64,000 bases of DNA from Pelecanus crispus (lineage: Eukaryota > Chordata > Aves > Pelecaniformes > Pelecanidae): NCBI RefSeq assembly GCF_030463565.1, contig NC_134652.1, positions 10,195,897-10,259,896 on the forward strand. Direction: 5' to 3'. Below the pieces are notes generated by a model. That model was not told the DNA's origin. It worked only from the letters and a program-made list of their open reading frames with translations, and made no database searches. How positions within the stretch are numbered: position 1 is the first letter of the stretch; each line of letters opens with the position of its first letter. This document shows positions 46,701-56,400 of the stretch, piece by piece. The position numbers and the translations under genes were made by a program.

Positions 46701-49700
46701 TTACCACGTTATAGTGGACGCTGAAAACTTTCTCCCCTATCAACTTCCACTGACAAAGACAGACCAGGTTTCACATTTTTGGCGGACTGTCGATTATGGA
46801 CCACAGACAGTGTTCATCCACCCCCCTCCCTGGGGGCATCACGTTGGTGTCTGCACAGCAGAGGCAGAGATGTCTGGATCTCAAAAAACTCTCAGTCCAG
46901 AGATCATTCATGGCCCAGAAAAAGAGAAGAGCTGTAAAATAAGCTGACCTGAACACAATCCCCTTGATTCTCTCTTTCACTTCTCGTTTGGTCAGATAAG
47001 AATCCAGTGGGAATTCAAGGTGGGGAGTTGAGCTAAACTGTATCATTCCCACACGGACCTAAAAGAAAAGGTTAAAGATTATGAAAGGTACCTCTGACAG
47101 TTTTACACTTTTGATCAATTTACAGATTTGGGAGCACTATATTGTATCGAGACAAGCACTGTTTTGCATTTTGAGCCACTGGCAATCTTAATGAACTTCA
47201 AAAAAGAAAAAAAGGGCATAAACCACAACATTACCTATAGAGACTATAAACAAGGCAAAAAAGTTCATCTGCAAACAACGGGAGCCTCTGCTGCAGGTAC
47301 AGGCAGCTCAAGATCTGCATTTATCCCCTCAGAGCAGCTAGTAGCCTCAAGGACGGTAAGTTCATAAATAACACCTTTTATACCAAGCCATTTATACACT
47401 GTGCAGGCAATCTCTCCATTCCTAAAAGCAGTTCCCTCTGGCATTGAGCACAGTAGGCAACACAAACCAATTATTTTTCTACTACTTCCTCCAAAATCAT
47501 TTTCTATAGTGGAAAATGCCTGAAAATGCAAACAGACTAAATTGTCTGTATTGGGCAATACATCCAGAATATTTCACTGAAACCTTACAGGAAGTTTTAT
47601 AGAATGTGACAGCTTTGAAGGTGAAAAGGCTACTGATTTTCAGTCCAGTCTATGTAAGGATTAAGAGAAAGACTAGGGGAAGGACGGTATTTAAAAAAAA
47701 CCAACCCACCAAATCCGCAAATATTAAATGTTCAAATTCTTTTGCCTAAGCCTACATTGGTTCCTAGATGCAAGTCTCTATCTTCAATCAATTTAGTACG
47801 AGCCATGAAAAGGGAATGCCCACTTAACCTGAGCCACCTCGCATTTCTCAAAGCCTCGCACATGCACTGTGACTCCTTACCACCACTGCCCAGGCTGCGG
47901 GAAGCTTCCTGTGCTGTGGCTGTAAGCTGAGATCTGAAGGGTGAAAGATTTCTTATGAGAAAATGAGGGAGGGGAATGGTGATTTGTCCTGGTTTCGGCT
48001 GGGATAGAGTTAATTTTCTTCCTAGTAGCAGGCATAGTGCTGTGTTTTGGATTTAGGAGGAGAATGTTGATAACACGCTGATGTGTTTAGTTGTTGCTCA
48101 GTACTGCTTATGCTGGTCAAGGACTTTTCAGCTTCCCATGCTCTGCCAGGTGCACAAGAAACTGGGAGGGGGCACAGCCAGAATAGTTGATCCAAACTGA
48201 CCAAAGGGCTATTCCATACCACATGACATCATGCTCAGTATAGAAACTGGGGGGGTTGGCCGGGGAGCAGCGATCGCTGCTCAGGAACTGGCTGGGTATC
48301 AGTCAGCGGGTGGTGAGCAATTGCATTGTTCATCACTTGCTTTGTATATTATTATTACTGTTATTATTATATTATTATTATTATTTTACTTTATTTTATT
48401 TCAATTATTAAACTGTTCTTATCTCAACCCAGGAGTGTTTCTCACTCTTACTCCTCCAATTCTCTCCCCCATCCCACCGGGGCAGGGGCAGTGAGCGAGC
48501 GGCTGCGTGGTGCTTAGCTGCTGGCTGGGGCTAAACCACAACATGATTTCAGCTTCCAAAGGACCCTGCAACAGGGGCAGAGCAGCAGCTTTCGATTTTA
48601 GGACGTGGAGCAGTGGTGGTAGTTGGTCTGGAGGAGGTTTTTAGGTACAAGTCTAAGCATCCCCGTCATGGGAACCAGGAGCAAACACCAGACCTGCCCC
48701 TGCTCCTCTGCTCCCAGACCTCTCTGGAGAAACAGAGGTGAACCAGGGGCCCCCAAAGTTGCAGCAGGCCCAGACCCACTCTCTGTCCTGCCTAAGGCTC
48801 CTCTTCCTGCTACACAGGGACCTTGCATCCCAGCCACATCCTTCCCAAAGACCTGGCTCTGGCCGGGAATGAAGTACAGCAACCACCCCAGCCTGCTCCA
48901 AGGCCCCAGGCTAGGGATAGTGCGATGTGGGACCAGGCACACAGCTGGAACTGCAGCTGGGTCTGGCTTCAAATCCCCTGTCCTGGTTTCAGCTGGGATA
49001 GAGTTAATTTTCTTCCTAGTAGCTGGCATAGTGCTGTGTTTTGGATTTAGTAGGAGAAGAATGCCGATACACACTGATGTTTTAGTTGTTGCTAAGTACT
49101 GCTTACACCAGTCAAGGATTTTTTCAGCTTCCCATGCTCTGCCAGGTGCACAAGAAACTGGGAGGAGGCACAGCCAGGACAGTTGATCCAAACTGACTGA
49201 AGGGCTATTCCATACCATATGATGTCATGCTCAGTATATAAGCTGCAGGGAATTGGCCAGGGGGAGTGATCGCTGCTCGGGAACTGGCTGGGCATCGGTT
49301 GGCAGGTGGTGAGCAATTGCATTGTGCATCACTTGCTTTGTATATTATTATTACTATTATTATATTGTTGTTATTATCATTACTGTTTTACTTTATTTCA
49401 ATTATTAAACTGTTCTTATCTCAACCCAGGAGTGTTTCTCACTGTTACTCCTCCGATTCTCTCCCCCATCCCATCGGGGTAGGGGGAGTGAGTGAGCGGC
49501 TGCGTGGTGCTTAGCTGCTGGCTGGGGTTAAACCACGACATCCCCTCAGACAAGCCCAGTGATGTGTTACTCAGAGGTGCCTCAAGCATGGCTCCAGGGA
49601 GCAGGTAAGACCTGGGGAAGCCTGGACTGTAGCAGTGCAGCTCCCATCCCTCCTTTCAGACACACAGCACCCAAAATTAGACTTTGGTTTGAGCCAAGGT

Positions 49701-52700
49701 CTGGAACAGGAATGGACAAGAAAGAACTTGGCATAGCCACACCTGTCTGTTTATTTTAGTGTGGTTTATACTGGGTATCTGTAAAAAACAGCTGCCTGGA
49801 GTCTAGCTGGCAGTCCCAGCTGGCCAGCCCTCTGCTCTTCTCTGGTGAGCACCAGCACTAAAGTGCACTGCACCACTAGCAGGTGGGGAGTGCAATGACA
49901 TCTTGGAGACCTATGGCAGCATACAGATCCCCAAATGCCTTGGTATGCAGCTGGTGCCTTGCAATGAACTCCTTCCCTCCAGCCCTTTTGGCTTATTTTG
50001 GAATAGAGACCTTCTAGGAGAAGCAGGGGAAGCAGACTATATCATTTACACCTGTACAGAAAGGCGATTGACTTCCCAGAGACTAATTCTGCAACTTTCC
50101 AGGGAAAAACAACAAAAAGATCCAACCATTTTAAACTGTGAGCATCCAAACCAAAATAAAAATCAGTAAAAAAACCCAAATCATAATATCCTTATCCTGA
50201 AAGATTATAGAATATTCTATTCTATATATATATTCTGTTCTACATATATTCTGTCTTTTCTCAAGAGCAAATGGAACACCTTAAGACCTGTGAAGAATCA
50301 AGAAACGTCCTCCAACCCCACTGCTTCACAAAATTCCATTGCATCTTTCTGAATAAATACTCTGGCCCCATGATAGCTGCTAGGTTGAATTTTGCAATTT
50401 CACTCAGCACGTTATCACTGGCCATTCCACACATTGCCAACCTGCTCGAAACTAAAATTAGACATTCCTGACACTCACCCTGTCTGGATGGATGTCCAAG
50501 GCATCACAGAGCTGGCCTGCGAAGAGCTTAGACCTTTCAAAGCTTCCTTTGCCAATGCTGTAGGAGCCGTCCAAGAGGAAAAGGACATCTAACGAAGCTG
50601 AGCACTGCATCACTAGGAGAAAAAGATACACACCGTGAAACTGCACTTTCTTAGTCTCTCTCTCTGGAAGCAGCCAGCCAACAGCAGAAAGCCCAGACAA
50701 ATGGACTCGCCAAGGACGGACTGGGGCAGCCCGGTGTTCACAGCCCAAAGCCCACATGCACTCCTGCTCTGGCCTGCAGCATCGCCAGTTCAGCCCTCAG
50801 AGTCTGCAAGACTTTCACCTTAGATTTCAGCTCCCCAGCCTGGCTTTAGCAGTTCAGTGGAAGCACGAGAGCAACAACTCCAATGAGCCGATGCAGTGGT
50901 ATCATTAACTGCAGAGAGAGCTGCTGCCCTGGTGAGGACGTGGAGGGGTGAGCAGCGGGGAGAGGTGGCCGTGCCCGGTGGGACTGGCAGCCTCTCCCAG
51001 CCCAAGGCACGGACACGAATCCAGGAAGTGTTTGCAAAGTGTACAGAGTTCCACAGAGCCAGATGCATTTCATCTGCAGCACGTTTTTCAAAAACACTCT
51101 TATTTTTCTCCACACAAGCTTTCTGAACAGCTCCGAGGCACCGACACAAACACGTTTCACAAAAATCTGCCTTTTATCCCATCTTTATGTGGGCACCCCT
51201 GCCTGCATGAACATGAGTAATCCCAAGTACAAGTTCCTGAGGTGCTTATTGCTGCAGTGGAAGTCCATAATTTCACCGATAAAAATAAAGCAGTCTGCAG
51301 ACTCTGAAGAGACATTTTGAAAGCATTTACACAGAAATTTTAAAGGCACCTCTGCAGCATTTACCAGAACCAACTTCAGGGAAACTGAATCCAGAAGCTC
51401 AATACGGGAGGAAGCACACCAACCTTTTAAGAGCCCTTTTGGCCCATACCCTTCCTCTATCCCCATTATTATCATCACCTTTTCATTATGACTACTTTTT
51501 TCCAAATCATTCCTGCTAGCAAAACCCTGAATTTATAATTAGGGTTTTCTAATACCAGATTATGAGGGATTGAAAGCTGTAAAGCATTCCCTTCTAGGTC
51601 ACCGGTTCTTCTAATAGGGCAACCAGCCTTGCCCTGGAGCACTGCATGGGGACGAGCTGGAGCACGGCCTCCTTGCCAGCGCCCTCCCGGCTTGTCAGCC
51701 TTGCCCTCACAACTGATCTGAATGCGGAGATGCAGCAACCTGGGTGCTCGCCCACAGTCGCTGACCCCGGCTGCCTGCCCAAGCATGCCCAGAGAAAACT
51801 GCTGTGCCCCCATCCCAGCATGGGCTTGGCATGGAGAAATGGTCTTCAGGTTGCTCTGGAGTTCAGCAGTACGAGGAGCGGGGATCTCTGTATTGCAGCT
51901 GCACTGGTGCACAGCCACAGAAGAGACTTGCAAGCAGGATGTCTGCAGCCCACCAAAGGGCTCTTGGTGATGTGCAACAGTGAGAAACGTCCAAATATAG
52001 CACATCAGGATGGGAAGTCTGAGCTGAACACATGGTGCTATGGGATGGGGCTGGAGGGCATGCCTGGCATAGGAAAAAACATGATTTATCACTTGGCAGA
52101 CAGACAGTAGAAAATAAAAGCTAGCAGGAGAATGCATGATACAGTTTATAAGTAACTGACTGCACGTACGTCAAGGGAGCTGTAGGTGAACATGGTCTGC
52201 CAGCCAGCCAGAGCCCAGTTGTCCCTACTCACAGCATCGTGGCTGGTGCCAGCTTTACAGCCTGAACAAATCAGCCACACGAGAGGTCTGTAATTAAACA
52301 CAGCTCCTTAAATCAGGATTGCTTGAAACAGGCTCTGAAGGAACTGATGGAAACACCAGCCAGTTGGCAAATAGCCAGTTTGGGAAAAACGGGGTAGGCT
52401 GGCATCCCAGGAGAGCTAATACCAATGAGGGGAGAAGCTGGGCTAGGGCAGAAGCAGCCACAATGCTGTGCTTGCCAGAGCATTGCTGGGGACTTTATGG
52501 ACTGAATGGGGTCCAATAAATAAAAACCAACCAAACAAAAAAATAAAAAAAAAAAACCCCAAGAAAAACAAATAAAGAATTCAGAAAATAGAAAAGACTT
52601 GCTTTTAAAAACAAACTTACACTGGCCAGCAGCTGAGATCTTGCTGATCACCTCCTGGTCAGCATGAATTTCTTGTATACCCATCACCAGCAAAACTGTG

Positions 52701-53391
52701 GGATCAAACAGATAATTACCCATCGACACTAGGAACTGCCTTAAGAAAAAAAAACAAAAAGACATGCAGGCTTTAATCTATAGCAGCAAAAATGCTGTTT
52801 TGCTGCATATATTTCACACTTGCAAAAAATAATTCGGTGACACAGCACAGCAGTGTATCTACAGGAGGAAATTCCTTCTAGGCGGGACACAGAGAGCATG
52901 AGAAACGCCAAGGACCTGGCTCCAGCGCACGGGAGGACAGTCCCTCTGCTCACCACATGCAAGGATGCAGCATGAGAACAAAAGCTAGGCCAGGCTTAGG
53001 CTCCAAAGATTACAGTCATAAACATGGCAGACACCAAATAATTGCACTGGAGAAATCTACGAACTTTTAATATCATAATAGTAACATCAGCTTTTCAAAG
53101 AGACTTTTATCAAAGAGATTCTTCACATACAAATCAGTCACGTGTGTGTGAATTCTCAGAAAAGCTGTTTCTCCAGGTATTATTTTCTCCCCTTCTGTGT
53201 GAAACCATGTTTCAGAGGTTTACCCATAAACCTCCTGGAGAGGCACTGATTCGGTTCTCGTTCCTGGGAACGAAGAACTCCAGCCAGAGACGGAGAAGCA
53301 TCCAAGACAGAAACTGCTGATGCAAAATGACTTTATACGTACCTTGGGGAAGTAGGAAAACACAGATGGACTCAAACAACAACAAACTCAT
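31681..53391 (-). CDS. VWA2: VWA2 (AMACO), complete coding region, 13 coding exons
   Basis: AMACO is a secreted extracellular-matrix protein of epithelial basement membranes, known to associate with the Fraser complex. Joining 13 exons gives 760 codons plus stop with every split codon in agreement; the human protein is about 755. Order by residue: signal peptide about 1-23 ([15 protein letters not shown]), vWA1 about 47-220 with an intact metal site (LLDGSYS), Cys-rich region about 220-294, EGF1 about 296-330, vWA2 about 337-510, vWA3 about 530-705, EGF2 about 720-752, and a short tail KETNPP. The start is the ATG aligned to the human one, directly before the hydrophobic signal. A strong acceptor 10 bases upstream means a non-coding 5' exon exists. 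vWA3 has a 5-residue duplication and a degraded metal site. No disabling change is seen. Confidence 0.93.
32024..32146 (-). CDS. VWA2: VWA2 coding exon 12, EGF2 domain
   Basis: The acceptor is TGTGTTGCAG and the donor GTAAGG. It encodes [37 protein letters not shown], a second six-cysteine EGF module. The donor sits one base into a codon after CES; reading on instead would add about 60 unrelated residues. Confidence 0.92.
35363..35929 (-). CDS. VWA2: VWA2 coding exon 11, entire vWA3 domain
   Basis: The acceptor is TTTTATCCAG and the donor GTGAGA. It contains [60 protein letters not shown] and [21 protein letters not shown] 15-bp in-frame tandem duplication gives [10 protein letters not shown] where human has one unit. 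The metal site is degraded (DASAG, LTN instead of LTD). Confidence 0.95.
36253..36834 (-). CDS. VWA2: VWA2 coding exon 10, entire vWA2 domain
   Basis: The acceptor is TCCCTTTTCAG and the donor GTAAGA. One 582-bp exon covers the whole second vWA domain: [74 protein letters not shown]. The first metal motif is DxSxG rather than DxSxS, as in human; Thr and Asp are kept. Confidence 0.95.
37680..37787 (-). CDS. VWA2: VWA2 coding exon 9, EGF1 domain
   Basis: The acceptor is CCTGTTTAG and the donor GTAGGT. It encodes [20 protein letters not shown] and [15 protein letters not shown], a six-cysteine EGF module. CDSQPC fits the O-glucosylation consensus and CQNGGTC the O-fucosylation consensus, both reported on AMACO EGF1. 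Confidence 0.95.
37861..38030 (-). repeat. CR1 LINE 3' fragment (-)
   Basis: It starts with AATCATAGAATCATAGAATC (the inverted terminal repeat), then GGTTGGAAAAGACCTTTAAG and GTCCCAAAGTGCCAC. It is 5'-truncated, in the same orientation as VWA2, in the intron just upstream of the EGF1 exon. It shares a variant internal segment with the copy at 21484. Confidence 0.93.
38838..38893 (-). CDS. VWA2: VWA2 coding exon 8 (56-bp exon)
   Basis: The acceptor is CTGTTTCAG and the donor GTAGGA. It encodes [18 protein letters not shown] between two split codons. Human reads WKRVFLTHPATCYRTTCP, so this small exon, hidden from simple reading-frame searches, is well supported. Confidence 0.92.
40642..40774 (-). 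CDS. VWA2: VWA2 coding exon 7, cysteine-rich region
   Basis: The acceptor is TTTGCTACAG and the donor GTGAGT. It encodes [27 protein letters not shown] and SLCPFY. Human reads DCRVEAHPCEHRTLEMVREF, with all four cysteines kept. Confidence 0.93.
41479..41609 (-). CDS. VWA2: VWA2 coding exon 6, end of vWA1
   Basis: The acceptor is GCTTGGCAG and the donor GTAACC. It encodes [20 protein letters not shown] and then [18 protein letters not shown]. The Cys near the end is the domain-closing cysteine also present in human. Confidence 0.93.
41982..42176 (-). CDS. VWA2: VWA2 coding exon 5, vWA1
   Basis: The acceptor is CCTTCTTTCTAG and the donor GTAGGA. It encodes [20 protein letters not shown] and [12 protein letters not shown]: the metal-site Thr and Asp of vWA1 are both kept. 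It ends with KFP plus two bases of an Arg codon. Confidence 0.94.
46949..47058 (-). CDS. VWA2: VWA2 coding exon 4, vWA1
   Basis: The acceptor is CTTTTCTTTTAG; the donor GTCAGC is non-consensus at +3/+6. It encodes [20 protein letters not shown] and [13 protein letters not shown], matching human [20 protein letters not shown]. Confidence 0.93.
47985..48543 (+). mobile_element. Solo ERVL-like LTR, copy 1
   Basis: A 559-bp element starting TGTCCTGGTTTC and ending GCTAAACCACAACA, i.e. TG...CA borders. It is flanked by the 5-bp target duplication TGATT (47980-47984 and 48544-48548). It has a TATA-like TATAGAAA (48239), an ATTAAA (48407-48412) and an (ATT)n stretch. It closely resembles an LTR family common in birds. 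It is antisense to VWA2, in the intron between coding exons 3 and 4. Confidence 0.93.
48979..49540 (+). mobile_element. Solo ERVL-like LTR, copy 2
   Basis: A 562-bp second copy of the same family, TGTCCTGGTTTCAGC to GGTTAAACCACGACA, flanked by a different 5-bp duplication, TCCCC (48974-48978 and 49541-49545). It keeps a TATATAAG box at 49235-49242 and ATTAAA at 49404-49409. Same orientation as copy 1, with 435 bases of unrelated sequence between them. Confidence 0.93.
49235..49242 (+). promoter_or_regulatory. TATA box of solo LTR copy 2
   Basis: TATATAAG lies downstream of a CRE-like TGATGTCA (49220-49227), inside the LTR. LTR promoters of this layout can start transcription; here it would run antisense to VWA2. 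Activity is not shown by sequence. Confidence 0.5.
50479..50612 (-). CDS. VWA2: VWA2 coding exon 3, start of vWA1
   Basis: The acceptor is TTTTCTCCTAG and the donor GTGAGT. It encodes [20 protein letters not shown], which holds the full DxSxS metal-site motif, then [20 protein letters not shown] and HPDR. Ends in phase 0. Confidence 0.94.
52621..52695 (-). CDS. VWA2: VWA2 coding exon 2
   Basis: The acceptor GATCCCACAG is chosen because the two AGs further upstream lead to in-frame stops, and this one restores the human spacing (V plus six residues before QE). It encodes [20 protein letters not shown] and SAAGQ; the donor GTAAGT follows a single T that makes Leu with the next exon. Confidence 0.83.
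53343..53391 (-). CDS. VWA2: VWA2 coding exon 1 (start codon, signal peptide)
   Basis: ATG at 53391-53389 followed by [15 protein letters not shown]; the donor is GTACGT. Human starts MPPFLLLEAVCVFLF, so the start aligns. The exon itself begins at 53401 after a long pyrimidine tract (CTCTCCTTTTTTCTTTTTCC) and CAG, so ten 5' UTR bases precede the ATG. Confidence 0.86.
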
Positions 53392-53401
53392 GGCAACAAA
53401 T

Positions 53402-56400
53402 CTGAAAGGAAAAAGAAAAAAGGAGAGGAATATTAGTCCACTTCCTAAAGCTGGTTTCTTTACCTGCAGTTAATCATCTCCTTGCTGTTTGTCTCATGTG
53501 GTGAGTTCAGAAACGTATGGTCTGAGGGGCAAAAGCAACTCCTACCAGGGGGAGAGGGGTAGGAAACGTACAGAAGGAAAAAAACATGAAAACGAGGGAA
53601 TGATAGAAAAGAAAGTCTCCCTACACACTCATCGGCTTTCCTATCAAAACCGGAGAAAGCAGGCTTTGCGGGTGAGGGAGGGACTGCCCAGCCTCCCCTC
53701 CCCTCCCCTCCTCGCCCCCCGGACCTCTACTGCCCTCCCTCTTCACTGCCCCTCCCTCTCAAAGCTGGGTCCCACCAGAGCCCCCGCTGCCCCCGGGGAG
53801 CACGGCTCCTCCGGGGCTTCAGCGAGCACAGGGCAGAGCCACGTCTCCCCGACCCCACCATCGCTTGGGGGTCCCTCGAGACACCCCTGCTGTGGAGCCA
53901 AGCGGAGGGGGACCTGTCCCACAGGGCCAGCCGCGGCCAGCGCTGCCGCCCGTCCTCATGGCTTCAGCAACACTCAACCACAGGCTCTTTCATGCCTTTT
54001 CTGAGGACCGGCTTTCTGGGGAGATGTTTTCTATGTATAAGCGTCCAGCAAAGTAAATTTTCTGCTCACTTTTCCTTTGAAATCAGAAAGGCTGCCATCA
54101 CATTGTAGGAGGACTCCAGTGACACTTTCAAGCATGCCCAGATTTAAACCAAGCATGTCTGGTAGACGCCTTGGCTTTCTGTTTAAGTCACGTATGTTTA
54201 TTTTTCCTCCAGATTAAAAGTGCTGGATGCACTCTCTAGAGCAAATCTGACCAGATTTCAGGCTGGGTCTCTGCCTCTCTCATTGCAAAAACAGATTTTC
54301 ATCAGGCAGTTAAAGATGAGTAAGCGCATTTCTTGATAACCAGTTCTATTAAACTATTGTTTTCCCAAGCAAATAGAGAAGAGTTTTTCTCAGGAAAGAA
54401 TTTGCTCTGCAGCAAATTGTGTATTTAATAAGCAGCCAGGAAGAACTGATGCTTGTTAGTGAAATCGCCAAAACAGGCTCATTCCCATCACGCCAGGTGC
54501 CAATTCTTTGAAAGGGTGATCTGGCAAACCTCATGCGTCAGGGCAGAGGGGGGCAGGAAATGGCTTCCCGGGGTGTCCCACGGGGCCCCCACGCTGCCTG
54601 TCCCAGTCCAACCTTCCACTGCTATCGCCCTCACACGTCTCTACACTAGCTCCCAGGAAGGAGCTCATTTAGTCAGAGGAAGGAGCAAGCAAGCAGTGGT
54701 TCCTCTCTCTGTCTTACTGTTCGACCTTGGATTTCATGTTCAGCGATGGTGTCTTGCTTCCTCAGCTTCCCTGATTTTTTAAATCATGTGCCAGCATCCC
54801 TGTGTTTCCATAGGTGGGAAGACCCTCCTATGGGTACTCCCAGGAGTCCAGGGGTATGTAACACTTTAAACCCCTGGACTTTGAACCCCAAGCTTCAAGC
54901 AACAGAAACTTCTCCTTTGGGCAGGCTCTTCTCTTCAGAAGAGTGGGTGAGACACCTGAAGCAACGGGTTTGACTTGTAGCACAGCATCAGTTTCCGACT
55001 CTTCCCTCTGCCAGGGCAACTTCTAGCATCCATCCCAGACACATCTGGACAGAGCAAGGGCCCACTAAGCCCACGCAGCTGCCTGCACCTCACAGCCCTC
55101 ACATCAGACAAGGCAAGATCCCTGTAGCACGCCATGCTCAGTTACCTGCACGGGTCCACAACAGAGAGGGGATTAAGTGTCACAGGGATTATAGACACAA
55201 TTACGCTCTGGGTCTTGCAGTTCTTTACCCAGTACCAGGTGCTTTACAAGAATCACCCTTCAACGCATCCTCCCAACACCCAACAGATCTCAAGCTTGCT
55301 TAAGTAAAGGGAGGTAAACACAAAACACGACTTCATCAAGGAAGCCCTTGTGTCCGTCAGCAGCTTCAAGCCCTAGCACATGCCACAGAGGTAAGGTCAT
55401 CCTTTTACCATGCCCCGAGGACACTCTTTCTAGGAGCCAATTTCACAGCACACAACACCCAAAGGAGGTCAAGCCTCTGCTTGCAGCCAGGTGCAACAAG
55501 CGTGGGGGGATTTCAGGTTGTTTTCATACAAAACATCAGGTCAAGATGTTTCTACAACTGGGTCTTATCTTGGGCTTAAATCAACTAATTTACAGGATGA
55601 ATTCTTAATGCCTTTCAGCCCAGCTAGACTCTCAGCATCAGGAACTGAAAGAAAGCTTCATCGTCACCCACTGCTCATCAGCTTTAGCCCAGGATTAGCA
55701 GCAGTCCAGGAACTTTAGACAGCAGCTCTGCTGGGGGATGGGGTGGTGGGTGAAGGGCCTTTTCATTTTATTTTCCTGGCCATTACGAAAGGGAATTTCA
55801 AAAACGTCTGCATTAGTACTGAGTCAAAAATTGTCTTTTTTTTTAACCACACTCAGTCAAAACTCATTTTTTTTGTACCCAGATTCTCACCTAGCCACAT
55901 AAATATGACGACAACTTAGGCAAAGCTAAAACTCTGTGTACCTTATTTGCAGGAGCGAGACAGGAGAGGGGGGAGAGAGGTAGAGGGAGGGAAAAGCTCT
56001 TCTTCACAAGTATCTTCTCAACGTGTCTTTCACCACCTGCAAAATACCTGAGCTTGCTTATTCTTACTAATGAGACAGAACCAACCCGTGACCTGAAAAC
56101 ACAGTGAACCCAGCATCACCGGCCACTGTGGTCACCTGGATGTGGAACCAGGTCCAACAGCACAACTGCACCTACAACGGGGCAAGCACCTGGCTGAGAA
56201 GGGATCCAAAAACTACTGTGGGCTGGTGTCTCTGTAAGAAGGGAAAAGGCTTGCAGCTGGTGTCACGCACCTTGCTGCACTTGCCTGGCACGCAACACCA
56301 CCATGAGATGCTATCCTGCGTATATCCATATGAACACACTCCATTTCTACAGGCTGTAACCAGAACAGTTGATAGCACGTACACTACTGTGGGGCAAATG

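Larger units (their letters stand above)
32147..53342 (-). other. VWA2 introns: survey
   Basis: The introns lie at 32147-35362, 35930-36252, 36835-37679, 37788-38837, 38894-40641, 40775-41478, 41610-41981, 42177-46948, 47059-50478, 50613-52620 and 52696-53342. Identified contents are a CR1 fragment (37861-38030) and two solo LTRs (47985-49540). Elsewhere I see only A-rich or AT-rich runs (for example 30905-30990 downstream, 50195-50262, 52516-52585) and no RNA gene or extra exon. Confidence 0.55.

Noticed and set aside
48598-49218. 206-codon and 187-codon frames between and across the LTRs
   Set aside because: They run through solo LTR sequence and unique spacer on opposite strands; no gag, pol or env similarity.
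47985-49540. A single short provirus with two LTRs
   Set aside because: Each LTR has its own perfect 5-bp target duplication, so two separate insertions explain the arrangement better.
52696-52738. Longer version of VWA2 coding exon 2 using acceptors at about 52735 or 52740
   Set aside because: Joined in the phase left by coding exon 1, both run into stop codons (TAA or TAG) before the conserved part; the acceptor at 52696 keeps the frame and the human spacing.
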